7,009 nt of DNA from DAOUMU01 sp034409055. GTDB taxonomy: Bacteria > Chloroflexota > Anaerolineae > 4572-78 > J111. The stretch spans positions 1 to 7,009 of the forward strand of contig DAOUMU010000396.1 in assembly GCA_034409055.1 (NCBI GenBank). Reading direction: 5' to 3'. Shown here piece by piece: positions 1-5,665 of this stretch. Under the pieces are notes generated by a model. It ran no database searches and was not told the DNA's origin. It saw nothing but the letters and a program-made list of their open reading frames with translations. The position numbers and the translations under genes were made by a program. Every line of letters begins with the position of its first letter. Positions within the stretch are counted from its first letter, which is position 1.

Positions 1-249
1 GGGCATGTGGTGTGTGACAGTGGCCCATACCGGATTGTGCGGCATCCGGGCTATGCCGGGAATATTCTGCCACTGCTGGGCATTGTGCTGGCCTTAGGCT
101 CGGTGTGGACACTTATTCCGGCGGCGGTGGCGTTGATCATCGCGGTGATCAGAACCGTACTGGAAGACCAGACTCTACAGGAAGAGTTGCCGGGCTATCG
201 AGACTATGCACGGCGCGTGCACTATCGGTTGATTCCGGGGATTTACTGA
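1..249 (+). CDS. Isoprenylcysteine carboxyl methyltransferase / phospholipid methyltransferase-family protein, 3' part
   Basis: The reading frame is open from the first base, so the gene starts upstream of the window; 82 C-terminal residues are visible. They carry the family signature: GPYRIVRHPGYAG near the start, then a hydrophobic stretch (about LPLLGIVLALGSVWTLIPAA and a second VALIIAVI segment), then LEDQTLQEELPGYRDYARRVHYRLIPGIY. Members of the ICMT/PEMT-like families are integral membrane enzymes that use S-adenosylmethionine, and the RHP-x-Y-x-G and E-x-x-L...Y-x-x-Y...R-L-I-P segments form the C-terminal part of the active site. The real substrate cannot be read from sequence; bacterial members act on lipids, small thiols or unknown substrates. 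It is GC-richer than the other genes here. Because attC-A begins 74 bases after the stop codon, it is probably the cargo of the first cassette, but a chromosomal gene next to the array cannot be excluded. The GTG at position 7 is internal to the protein, not its start. Confidence 0.85.
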   Translation, partial: GHVVCDSGPYRIVRHPGYAGNILPLLGIVLALGSVWTLIPAAVALIIAVIRTVLEDQTLQEELPGYRDYARRVHYRLIPGIY

Positions 250-322
250 GGAGCCTCACCTCCGCGATACGATTTGGTGGAGGGGTTTGGATGTATCATC
301 TCTCTCCCTGCATCGTTGCGCT

Positions 323-455
323 GCCCAACAAGCGCGTGCAGTCCGACGCCGCTGCCGCGGCCTGGTATCGGGGCGAAAATTGGTTATGTAACGCACTTCG
401 AATTGAAGCCGATTTCGGAAAAGTCGCGGCGCGGCTGACGCGCAGGGCGTTGTGT
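323..455 (+). other. attC-A, integron cassette recombination site
   Basis: The site begins with an R''-type box GCCCAAC (323-329, consensus RYYYAAC) and ends with GTTGTGT (449-455), a degenerate form of GTTRRRY. The arms fold together almost perfectly: left 332-352 reads GCGCGT(G)CAG(T)CCG(A) followed by CGCCGC, and pairs with 426-443. G338, T342 and A346 are left unpaired. Such extrahelical bases are the known recognition feature of attC sites for the integron integrase. The 133-nt length is at the upper end of the attC range. The central part can form a further hairpin around CTTCGAATTGAAG. The expected crossover lies between G449 and T450, so the following cassette would start at 450. The two non-consensus bases in the right box may reduce activity. 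Confidence 0.8.
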
Positions 456-501
456 GGCTTCGTTTAACCGAACTCATCAGTAAATAGAAGGTGGGGATAA
501 A

Positions 502-1473
502 ATGCATCGGATAGAAAGGCTCTCTCCTGCCACCAGAAGTAGTATACGAAATCAGATATATCGTGTCTTAGCACATTTTGCATCCGGCGGCAATCATGGT
601 CCGATTAGTGTTAAGAAACTATTTCTAATGACTGCTGATGGGCTTGTAGATTCAGGGACTATAGAAAGACCAGGTTTCTTGGGAGGGCAGGGACTTGGCG
701 GACAGAAATTTGTTCAATTAACTGAAGGACGTCAGCCCAAAGTCTTTCCTGATTATGAAATACCTAACGACATTGCCAACCTTATGCGGCAGACCTTTTG
801 GGAACTTTTTCTTCAAGGAATTTTAGCTCCAGCTCCAAAACGGAATCCCTTGGAGGATTCAATTCATCCAGAGAAATATCAGGATTTTTGGCTATATCTT
901 GATTATGTTATGATCACTCCCTATGGGGTGCAGATACTCATTGATAATAAAAATCGGATTCAAGTTCATGATCCAGATGGGTATCTTGCGAACTTTTGGG
1001 ATGCAAGCCCTCCCCCTGATAACGAAATGATGCGCTACTTGAGTGAATGTGTTGCAGTCTTTAGGGGTGGGCATCTTTTGGCAAGTGTTGTATTACTTGG
1101 AGTTGCTTCAGAAAGGCTAGTTGAGGTTTTGGCAAAGAGCTTGCGCGACGCACTTGGAGACCCAACGGGAACGAGATGGTTTCAAACCAGATATAGCAAC
1201 AAACGAGATATTTCTACTCGATTCAATGCATTATCAGGCAAACTTATGCAGGAGTATGGAGAAGTATTAAGACAGCAAAAACTCAAAGACGGATTTCAAG
1301 GTGTGGTTAGGCTTACTTTCGAAGAAATCCGACTTGCTAGAAACGATATTGCACATCCTACGGATCGTCAATTTACTTGGAATGAAGTCAGTGGCTTCCT
1401 TCACAACTTTGTTCAGTATTTCAGATATATCAACAGGATAATAGCTTTTTTGAAAAATTATCCTCAGAATTGA
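502..1473 (+). CDS. HEPN-like domain protein, possible RNase, cassette-borne
   Basis: Encodes 323 residues. The start is supported by a strong ribosome-binding site, AAGGTGG at 488-494, seven bases before the ATG. The C-terminal half (about 175-320) is all-helical and resembles HEPN folds: a helix YLSECVAVFRGGHLLASVVLLGVASERLVEVL and then RLARNDIAHP. In the latter, R280-N-D-I-A-H285 fits the RX4-6H motif that is catalytic in HEPN RNases, with the usual polar residue directly after R. The middle (about 92-148: FWELFLQGILAPAP ... YVMITPYGVQIL) has the look of a winged-helix unit. The N-terminal 90 residues are not recognised. HEPN proteins often serve in toxin-antitoxin, abortive infection or other RNA-targeting defence, and such genes are common cassette cargo, but no partner antitoxin is visible. 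A non-catalytic DUF4145-type HEPN is an alternative. The TGA stop is followed one base later by the target duplication of a MITE-like element. Confidence 0.75.
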   Translation: MHRIERLSPATRSSIRNQIYRVLAHFASGGNHGPISVKKLFLMTADGLVDSGTIERPGFLGGQGLGGQKFVQLTEGRQPKVFPDYEIPNDIANLMRQTFWELFLQGILAPAPKRNPLEDSIHPEKYQDFWLYLDYVMITPYGVQILIDNKNRIQVHDPDGYLANFWDASPPPDNEMMRYLSECVAVFRGGHLLASVVLLGVASERLVEVLAKSLRDALGDPTGTRWFQTRYSNKRDISTRFNALSGKLMQEYGEVLRQQKLKDGFQGVVRLTFEEIRLARNDIAHPTDRQFTWNEVSGFLHNFVQYFRYINRIIAFLKNYPQN

Positions 1474-1474
1474 T

Positions 1475-1479
1475 AGTTT
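1475..1479. repeat. Left target-site duplication AGTTT of the MITE-like element
   Basis: This five-base direct repeat matches 1685-1689 exactly and abuts the terminal inverted repeat. It begins two bases after the TGA stop codon of the HEPN-like gene. Taking out the element and one repeat copy would restore a continuous stretch between that gene and attC-B. Confidence 0.6.
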
Positions 1480-1684
1480 CAGTAGATCCAAATTTGGGAT
1501 TTCCGAAGAAAAATACAGGAAGGCATTAGTAAAAACCCGCTTGGATTACCAATTTTTGGTAGCCATTTAACCAAGTTTTGGAACAAAAGAGCCACTTTAG
1601 GCTACTTTAGGCTGACATTGGACACTCGATTTTGGCTTCATTACGCCTGATTTCATCGAGTTACAACAAAATTTGGATCTACTG
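1480..1684. mobile_element. MITE-like element, 205 bp, with terminal inverted repeats
   Basis: The element is bounded by perfect 16-bp inverted repeats, CAGTAGATCCAAATTT at 1480-1495 and its reverse complement at 1669-1684. It is flanked on both sides by the 5-bp direct repeat AGTTT (1475-1479 and 1685-1689), as expected for a target-site duplication. It has no coding capacity. Inside are a perfect small hairpin TACCAATTTTTGGTA, a tandem CTTTAGGCT pair near 1605, and an inverted repeat ACTCGAT / ATCGAGT near 1624-1662, so the RNA could be highly folded. This architecture is that of a non-autonomous transposon mobilised in trans by a transposase recognising the same ends. The insertion lies one base beyond the stop codon of the HEPN-like gene, so it is harmless to that protein but separates it from its attC. 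The family is not recognised. Confidence 0.75.
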
Positions 1685-1689
1685 AGTTT
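1685..1689. repeat. Right target-site duplication AGTTT of the MITE-like element
   Basis: This direct repeat partner of 1475-1479 directly follows the right terminal inverted repeat. Only 25 bases separate it from the proposed 3' end of the minus-strand group II intron, so two unrelated mobile elements have landed almost side by side between this gene and its attC. Confidence 0.6.
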
Positions 1690-1750
1690 AGTTGTTGGGG
1701 CCACATAAGTTACAGTCGGCGGGGCCATCGCTGACCCCGCCGCTGCTTCC

Positions 1751-1809
1751 GAACCGGACGTGAGACCCTTCGACTTCGCTCAGGGCAGGCTTTTCACCTC
1801 ATCCGGCTC
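1751..1809 (-). other. Domain V of group II intron 1, carrying an inserted repeat
   Basis: With positions 1765-1790 removed, the minus-strand sequence collapses to a 33-nt hairpin, GAGCCGGATGAGGTGAAAA joined to CTCACGTCCGGTTC, which is recognisable as the catalytic domain V (normally about 34 nt). The lower stem GAGCCGG / CCGGTTC is intact. The extra 26 nt sit just after the GAAA tip, the part that in known introns docks into domain I. Whether this RNA is still catalytic is open. Confidence 0.75.
1765..1790 (-). repeat. Dispersed 26-nt repeat, copy 1 (inside domain V of intron 1)
   Basis: On the minus strand the copy runs GCCTGCCCTGAGC, then GAAGTCGAAGGGT. It matches copy 3 (6455-6480) at 24 of 26 positions; the two differences are adjacent in the centre. 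The ends CCCT and AGGG are complementary, so it can form a short stem of its own. Short repeats of this type occur in many copies in some environmental bacterial genomes; that statement is recollection. Confidence 0.8.
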
Positions 1810-2070
1810 TTGAATATTCGGGCTGTTGTCATCAGCACAGCCCAAACCGTTACCGGAGTGGGCCGCTTGGCAAATGAACGAACGGAGGTGGACGTTAGTC
1901 CGAGCTTCACTACGTCAATGACGTGTGTCATAAGCTTCGACCTCGTTATCGTGCCCTTGCCTTCCCGAATACCCGCCCTGCGTCAGCATATCCTGGGCAT
2001 TACCCCAGGCATTGGCTTCCCAGGGCATCCTACCCGCTGAGGCATCCGGCTGGTTACCTGCTCAGTCGAG

Positions 2071-2095
2071 GCCCTTCGACAAGCTCAGGACAGGC
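2071..2095 (-). repeat. Dispersed repeat, copy 2 (elsewhere in intron 1)
   Basis: This is a 25-nt relative of the repeat in domain V: on the minus strand GCCTGTCCTGAGC then TTGTCGAAGGGC. It is one base shorter and diverged in the centre. It is bracketed by CTCAG (2061-2065) and CTGAG (2094-2098), which can pair and place the repeat in the tip of a stem-loop of the intron. It is therefore the second repeat copy in this one intron, again in an apical position. Confidence 0.75.
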
Positions 2096-2575
2096 TGAGA
2101 GTCGTCAGCGGGTTACACCGTTCCGTAGATTGATGGGTTCGTGACCGTAGGTTGCTGCTTCGCTTCGCGGCCGGTATCTGTGTGGGATGATTACTACGTG
2201 CAGCTTGACCACGTAGCCCAAGATACCTGTCCTTTTGGACCGAGCCTATTACCCAGCGTTGGCTCGTTCTGCTTGACGACGCTTCAACCACAGCTTCACT
2301 CGTCGTTAACCATAGCCACCTGCTCGACGGGATTACGCACGTCTGGTTCGCCGTATTCCGCCTTTTCATCCCGCTTCTGCCCTTTGATGACCAGTCGCCA
2401 AGCAGGGGATGATGCTGTTACCTGAACCATCTCAGGAGTTGGACTTGATGAACCCCACTGGATAGGGTACCATCGCACCAACATCAATCTACAGTTGTTA
2501 AAGAACATTGGTCAATTGTTCTCTACCGCCCATCCCCCGTATTCATAGGTACGGTTTCGGACGAACGGGTCGCAC

Positions 2576-2695
2576 CCAAGCGTTTGCACCCGACCGCCTA
2601 CCGCTCGGTTTTTCAGAGGCTCTGCGCCAGCATAGGCACTTGTAGGTGGTCGGAGTCTTGCTGGCTCGGCGGCGGGTGAAACGCAGGCGTTGGGC
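2576..2695 (+). other. attC-B, integron recombination site, left box disrupted by intron 1
   Basis: The right box GTTGGGC (2689-2695) fits GTTRRRY exactly, with crossover expected between G2689 and T2690. The left arm GCGTTT(G)CACCCG(A)CCGCC (2580-2598) pairs without mismatch with 2668-2684, leaving G2586 and A2593 unpaired as in other attC sites. The central part folds into GCCAGCA / TGCTGGC (2626-2632 with 2659-2665) and contains a smaller CAGAG / CTCTG palindrome. No good RYYYAAC box precedes the left arm, because group II intron 1 begins at 2575. The bases beyond the intron (GTTACA, 1709-1714) match the expected box poorly. Pairing of the long arms is therefore intact but the outermost box is broken or lost. 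The spacer AGGC before the right box is shared with attC-C. Confidence 0.8.
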
Positions 2696-2807
2696 GGCTT
2701 CGTTGCAATCAGTTTATCGCCTGTAAATAGATTATGGAACTATTTTTGAGTCTGTTTCGTTATAAGTATTGAAGGGATAGCTCTATACTTTGTGAGGAGA
2801 CTCAGAA
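2696..2807 (+). promoter_or_regulatory. Leader of cassette 3; weak promoter candidates only
   Basis: This is the short stretch between the attC-B crossover and the HEAT-repeat gene. TTGCAA (2703-2708) with TAAATA (2724-2729) is a poor -35/-10 pair with a 15-base spacer. TATACT (2784-2789) is a good -10 hexamer without a matching -35, and too close to the ribosome-binding site to be convincing. The AGGAG at 2795-2799, eight bases before the ATG, is a strong ribosome-binding site. Cassette genes are often transcribed from a distant promoter in front of the array, so no local promoter is required. Confidence 0.25.
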
Positions 2808-4304
2808 ATGCAAAGCAACCTTTTGACACACAGATACACAGTTATGGGTGTCGTAGGTGCGTTATTGGTATGCATATTGGCATTGGTGGTTACGCAAAAA
2901 AATGGTACTACAGAAATTTTTCTTGCCGACACGCCTGATTTGAACGTTAACCCAACTTATCCTCCTGTAGAATTGACCCCAGTACAACCTGTTGTTCAAG
3001 ATTTTTCACCTCACTACTTAGATGTAGCCACTTGCTCTCCCGAAGTACAGAACATCATCAAAAAATATAATCTGAATCAAATGGTGGCAATGTGTCAGTC
3101 TCAAGCCTTTACCATTGATGGGAAAGAGGTACATTTACTTTCTTTAGTGTTTGGACCTGGGGATGATTGTATGGAGGGCTGCATTTATAACACATATTGT
3201 GCCATCGTAGAGGACAAAGTTGATTATCCATATACATTTCAATTCAACACTAATAATATTCTTGGTTCCAATACTGATGACTGGCGAATTGAGGACTCAT
3301 CCATTTTGACTGGAAGAAATCATAAGATAACTGCCCTGTCTGAATTTAAAACAACTGTAAATGAAGAAAAATGGAGCGCTTGTGCCGGTTTGTCACTGTT
3401 AGAAGAACGGCAAGCTACCGTCGAGGCTACAACAGAACTCGCTTTTACCCCGAAAAATGTTCCCAACTTTATCAAGATATTGCAAAACGAGAAAGAGTGG
3501 GAGAAACGTAGTCGAGCGGCTGAAGCGTTGGGAATGATAGGTCCAGAAAAGGGTGTTGTCTCGGCACTTATTCAGGCTTTGGGAGATGAACATTATCAGG
3601 TACGATTAGCAGTTATTAGTGCTCTGGGAGAACTTGGCCCGGAAGTTACGGGCGTTGTCCCTGCTCTGGCCCAAGCCCTGACAGATGAAGAGATGCAGGT
3701 CCGTAACTCTGCTATCGCTGTGTTAACAGAGATGGGGCCTCAAGCTGTAGAAACGGTACCCAACATTATCAACGCTCTAGATGATGAAGATATCACCATC
3801 CGTGTATATGCCGCCTGGGCATTAAACCGTATTGGTCCTGGAGCTGCGGAAATGGGGGCAGTTCCTGCGCTTATCAAAGCCCTGGATGATAATTGGAAAG
3901 TGCGCGGAACGGCAGTGAGGACTTTGGGAGCAATGGGGCCAAAAGCAGAAAAAGCCATTCCTGCACTCATCAATGTTCTTGAGAATGATGAGAATGCAGG
4001 GATTCGCACTGACGCAGCTTGGGCAATTCGAGCTATTAAACCCAATGCTATTGAGGCTATTCCCGCGCTCATAAAGGCGATAGAAAACGATGGGGATTGG
4101 TGGTGGTTACAAAGGGCAGCTATTCAAACGCTCCGCACAATAGGCCCGGACGCAAAAGATGCTGTCCCCGCGCTTATCGAGGCGATAGAAGATGAGGACT
4201 GGCAAATACGTGAGGAAGCTGTTGTGGCTTTGAAAGACATTACCGGACAAAATTTTGGGGCAGATCAATCTACCTGGCAGGCTTGGTGGGAAGAAAATAA
4301 ATAA
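2808..4304 (+). CDS. Membrane-anchored Cys-containing domain plus PBS-lyase-type HEAT repeats
   Basis: Encodes 498 residues; the start is supported by AGGAG eight bases upstream. Residues 1-30 are a short polar N-terminus and one hydrophobic helix (about 12-29, VMGVVGALLVCILALVVTQ), a signal anchor without a lipobox or an obvious cleavage site, so the rest probably lies outside the cytoplasmic membrane. A Pro-rich linker (about 42-65) leads to a domain of about 66-205 that I do not recognise. It has six cysteines (76, 96, 121, 125, 131, 192), enough for three disulphides. From about 217 to 480 run seven to eight HEAT-like repeats of 33-36 residues with the pattern xVPALIxALxDExxxVRxxAxxALxxIGP. 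The protein ends with a Trp-rich tail, FGADQSTWQAWWEENK, a type of ending I associate with bacterial HEAT-repeat proteins. HEAT arrays are protein-binding scaffolds. The partner is unknown, and no enzyme motif is visible. Confidence 0.85.
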   Translation: MQSNLLTHRYTVMGVVGALLVCILALVVTQKNGTTEIFLADTPDLNVNPTYPPVELTPVQPVVQDFSPHYLDVATCSPEVQNIIKKYNLNQMVAMCQSQAFTIDGKEVHLLSLVFGPGDDCMEGCIYNTYCAIVEDKVDYPYTFQFNTNNILGSNTDDWRIEDSSILTGRNHKITALSEFKTTVNEEKWSACAGLSLLEERQATVEATTELAFTPKNVPNFIKILQNEKEWEKRSRAAEALGMIGPEKGVVSALIQALGDEHYQVRLAVISALGELGPEVTGVVPALAQALTDEEMQVRNSAIAVLTEMGPQAVETVPNIINALDDEDITIRVYAAWALNRIGPGAAEMGAVPALIKALDDNWKVRGTAVRTLGAMGPKAEKAIPALINVLENDENAGIRTDAAWAIRAIKPNAIEAIPALIKAIENDGDWWWLQRAAIQTLRTIGPDAKDAVPALIEAIEDEDWQIREEAVVALKDITGQNFGADQSTWQAWWEENK

Positions 4305-4337
4305 ACAGCTTTATGGAGTTTATATTATGTGGAGTCT

Positions 4338-4366
4338 ACAGCCTCCGTAAGTTTTGGGGCTGTTTT
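4338..4366 (+). terminator. Possible weak intrinsic terminator after the HEAT-repeat gene
   Basis: ACAGCCTC (4338-4345) pairs with GGGGCTGT (4356-4363), with one T-G wobble, across a 10-base loop, followed by a short T run. The stem is short and the T-tract has only four Ts counting the last stem base, so termination would be inefficient at best. The remaining bases between the stop codon and attC-C show nothing else. Confidence 0.3.
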
Positions 4367-4398
4367 GGAACCCAGCTAAATTGTTAACAAAAACTGCC

Positions 4399-4520
4399 GC
4401 CTAACAACGGCATGGTGTCCGACCCCAAGATCTGCACTTTTTCTTGAGTGTCGTCTTGCGTGGGTGAGTAGGTTTTGATAGAATGGTTCTGAGCGGGCGG
4501 CACATGCCGAGGCTTTAGCT
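4399..4520 (+). other. attC-C, integron cassette recombination site
   Basis: The left box GCCTAAC (4399-4405) fits RYYYAAC exactly. The left arm CGGCAT(G)GTG(T)CCG(A)CCC (4408-4425) pairs perfectly with 4495-4509, leaving G4414, T4418 and A4422 unpaired; this is the same 6-1-3-1-3-1 pattern as attC-A. After the spacer AGGC (4510-4513) the right box should read GTTRRRY, but reads TTTAGCT (4514-4520), with the G of the crossover dinucleotide and one purine changed. The arms are thus well preserved while the exchange point looks mutated. The length is 122 nt. The next gene begins 21 bases beyond the site. Confidence 0.8.
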
Positions 4521-4540
4521 GCTCAAAGATAGGTTCCAAC

Positions 4541-5665
4541 ATGACATTCTTCAAGAAATTCTTCGGCAAAAAAGATAAACCAGAGGCGGAGGCTCCAACC
4601 CTCAATTGGATTGAAGCCTCAGAAAATCCTTGGGGTATCAAATTATTGGATTTGCGTCCTATCACCCAGGGAATGCTCTCTACATCCCAGGACCCTCAAA
4701 TGGCTGCAAATGCAGTTTCTTATAATTCTGACGATGGTACTTCATTTATTAATCAAGAACCTGAGTCAGGTAGTGAAATAGCTGCTGAAATCTCTCTGCC
4801 GGTTGATCCGATGCTCGCTCCAGGGGTATTATTCATCCCAGAAGTAATGGAGAACAAATGGGCCATATTCTTTCACCAAAATACAATAATATTTGTCCGC
4901 AGTTGGTTACGAAAGGTAGTTGTTACTGCCGATACATCCCAACAAAATGGTCAGCTCTATATCCATAAAATTAAAGGTCGGTTTTCTGATGAGAATGAAC
5001 CGGAATTCACGCGAGCTATCGCAAAATTTTTGCTGATCAGCCATGCTATCGGTGAGATTTTTCCTGCACCACTCCCCAATGATCTTACATCAGACCCTAA
5101 ATCTGCCGGTCTGTGGGCAATGTCCGTATACGGTAATATGGCTCACGTTGGAACATTCGCCTCGAATTTTGAAGGCTCAACTCAATCACCTATACGCTCC
5201 CATTCACTTCTACACATCGCCGTTGCTAGAAATGACTTAAATGAAATAAACGTACAAGTCGAAAAAGGTATCCCGATAGACATTCTTGCAGCAGATGGCC
5301 TTGCACCCCTCCATTGGTCTTTGGCAGCGAAAGATATACAAGTAATGCAACATCTGATTAAGTTAGGGGCAGACCCAAATGTCAGGTCACTTGAAGGTGC
5401 AACACCAATGATGAACGCTGTACAGTCGAATCAGGTTCATCATTTGAACTTTCTGATTTCCGTTGAGGCAGATGTTAACGCCCGCGATGGTCGGGGATTC
5501 ACATCATTACATCGAGCCGCTGAAATGGGGCATGCTGAAATTGTTGAAATATTGCTGAACAATGATGCTGAACCCAATGTAGAAGCAGAAGGTCATACTC
5601 CTCTTTCACTTGCAAAGTTGAGAGGTGAGAAAAAAATTGTGAGCTTACTTCAGGGGCATCAGTAA
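4541..5665 (+). CDS. Ankyrin-repeat protein with an unrecognised N-terminal domain
   Basis: Encodes 374 residues, starting 21 bases after attC-C. The ribosome-binding site is weak (AGATAGG about 4527-4533), consistent with a cassette whose leader is nearly absent. The first 18 residues are very basic (FFKKFFGKKDK) and give way to a globular region of about 20-215 that I cannot assign. It has the segments NPWGIKLLDLRPITQGMLSTS, a strand-rich part WAIFFHQNTIIFVRSWLRKVVVTA and GLWAMSVYGN. No signal peptide or membrane helix is visible, so a cytoplasmic location is likely. From about 219 to 374 there are four ankyrin repeats and a partial fifth (near 220-250, 252-284, 285-317, 318-350, 351-374), best seen in GADPNVRSLEGATPMMNAV and GRGFTSLHRAAEMGHAEIV. 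Ankyrin repeats bind proteins. The function is unknown; a link with the neighbouring HEAT protein is not implied, because each sits in its own cassette. Confidence 0.85.
   Translation: MTFFKKFFGKKDKPEAEAPTLNWIEASENPWGIKLLDLRPITQGMLSTSQDPQMAANAVSYNSDDGTSFINQEPESGSEIAAEISLPVDPMLAPGVLFIPEVMENKWAIFFHQNTIIFVRSWLRKVVVTADTSQQNGQLYIHKIKGRFSDENEPEFTRAIAKFLLISHAIGEIFPAPLPNDLTSDPKSAGLWAMSVYGNMAHVGTFASNFEGSTQSPIRSHSLLHIAVARNDLNEINVQVEKGIPIDILAADGLAPLHWSLAAKDIQVMQHLIKLGADPNVRSLEGATPMMNAVQSNQVHHLNFLISVEADVNARDGRGFTSLHRAAEMGHAEIVEILLNNDAEPNVEAEGHTPLSLAKLRGEKKIVSLLQGHQ

Larger units (their letters stand above)
1715..2575 (-). mobile_element. ORF-less group II intron 1 (IIC-like), antisense to the cassettes
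   Basis: Read on the minus strand, the element starts with GTGCGAC (2575 downward), matching the group II 5' consensus GUGYG. It ends with GCCGAC (1720-1715) after a domain VI-like hairpin with stem GGCGGGG / CCCCGCC. Domain V lies at 1809-1751: GAGCCGGATGAGG ... CTCACGTCCGGTTC, interrupted by a 26-nt repeat. About 300 nt into the intron, an apical loop (minus strand TCGT-CAAGCAGA-ACGA) contains CAAGC (2276-2271 region), complementary to the 5' exon end GCTTG(G); this is the expected EBS1-IBS1 pairing. No reverse transcriptase/maturase is encoded: no open frame carries RT motifs, so splicing or mobility would need a protein in trans. It lies at the left edge of attC-B, opposite to the cassette genes, as described for group IIC-attC introns. 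The exact 3' end is uncertain by a few bases. Confidence 0.75.

Noticed and set aside
105..467. Plus-strand frame overlapping the methyltransferase and attC-A
   Set aside because: It overlaps a real gene in another frame and runs through the folded arms of attC-A.
1694..1700. GTTGGGG as a further attC right box for the HEPN cassette
   Set aside because: The last base breaks the consensus and no left arm with matching unpaired bases is found before it; attC-B explains this cassette.
1864..1870. CGCTTGG (minus strand CCAAGCG), a seven-base complement to the 5' exon of intron 1
   Set aside because: It lies close to domain V, far from where EBS1 is expected. A seven-base match in 860 bases can arise by chance, and the loop near 2271-2276 is in the right place.
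1810..2508. Several open frames of 70-94 codons on both strands
   Set aside because: All lie within group II intron 1. None has reverse transcriptase motifs such as YADD, none looks protein-like, and they overlap one another. I also checked for remnants of an intron-encoded maturase and saw none.
3740..4072. Minus-strand frame of 110 codons
   Set aside because: It is a shadow of the HEAT-repeat gene; the repeated Ala/Ser pattern mirrors the repeat codons on the coding strand.
2808..4304. Lipoprotein signal around Cys22 of the HEAT-repeat protein
   Set aside because: The cysteine is in the middle of the hydrophobic helix and is preceded by Val, not by the small residue needed for a lipobox.
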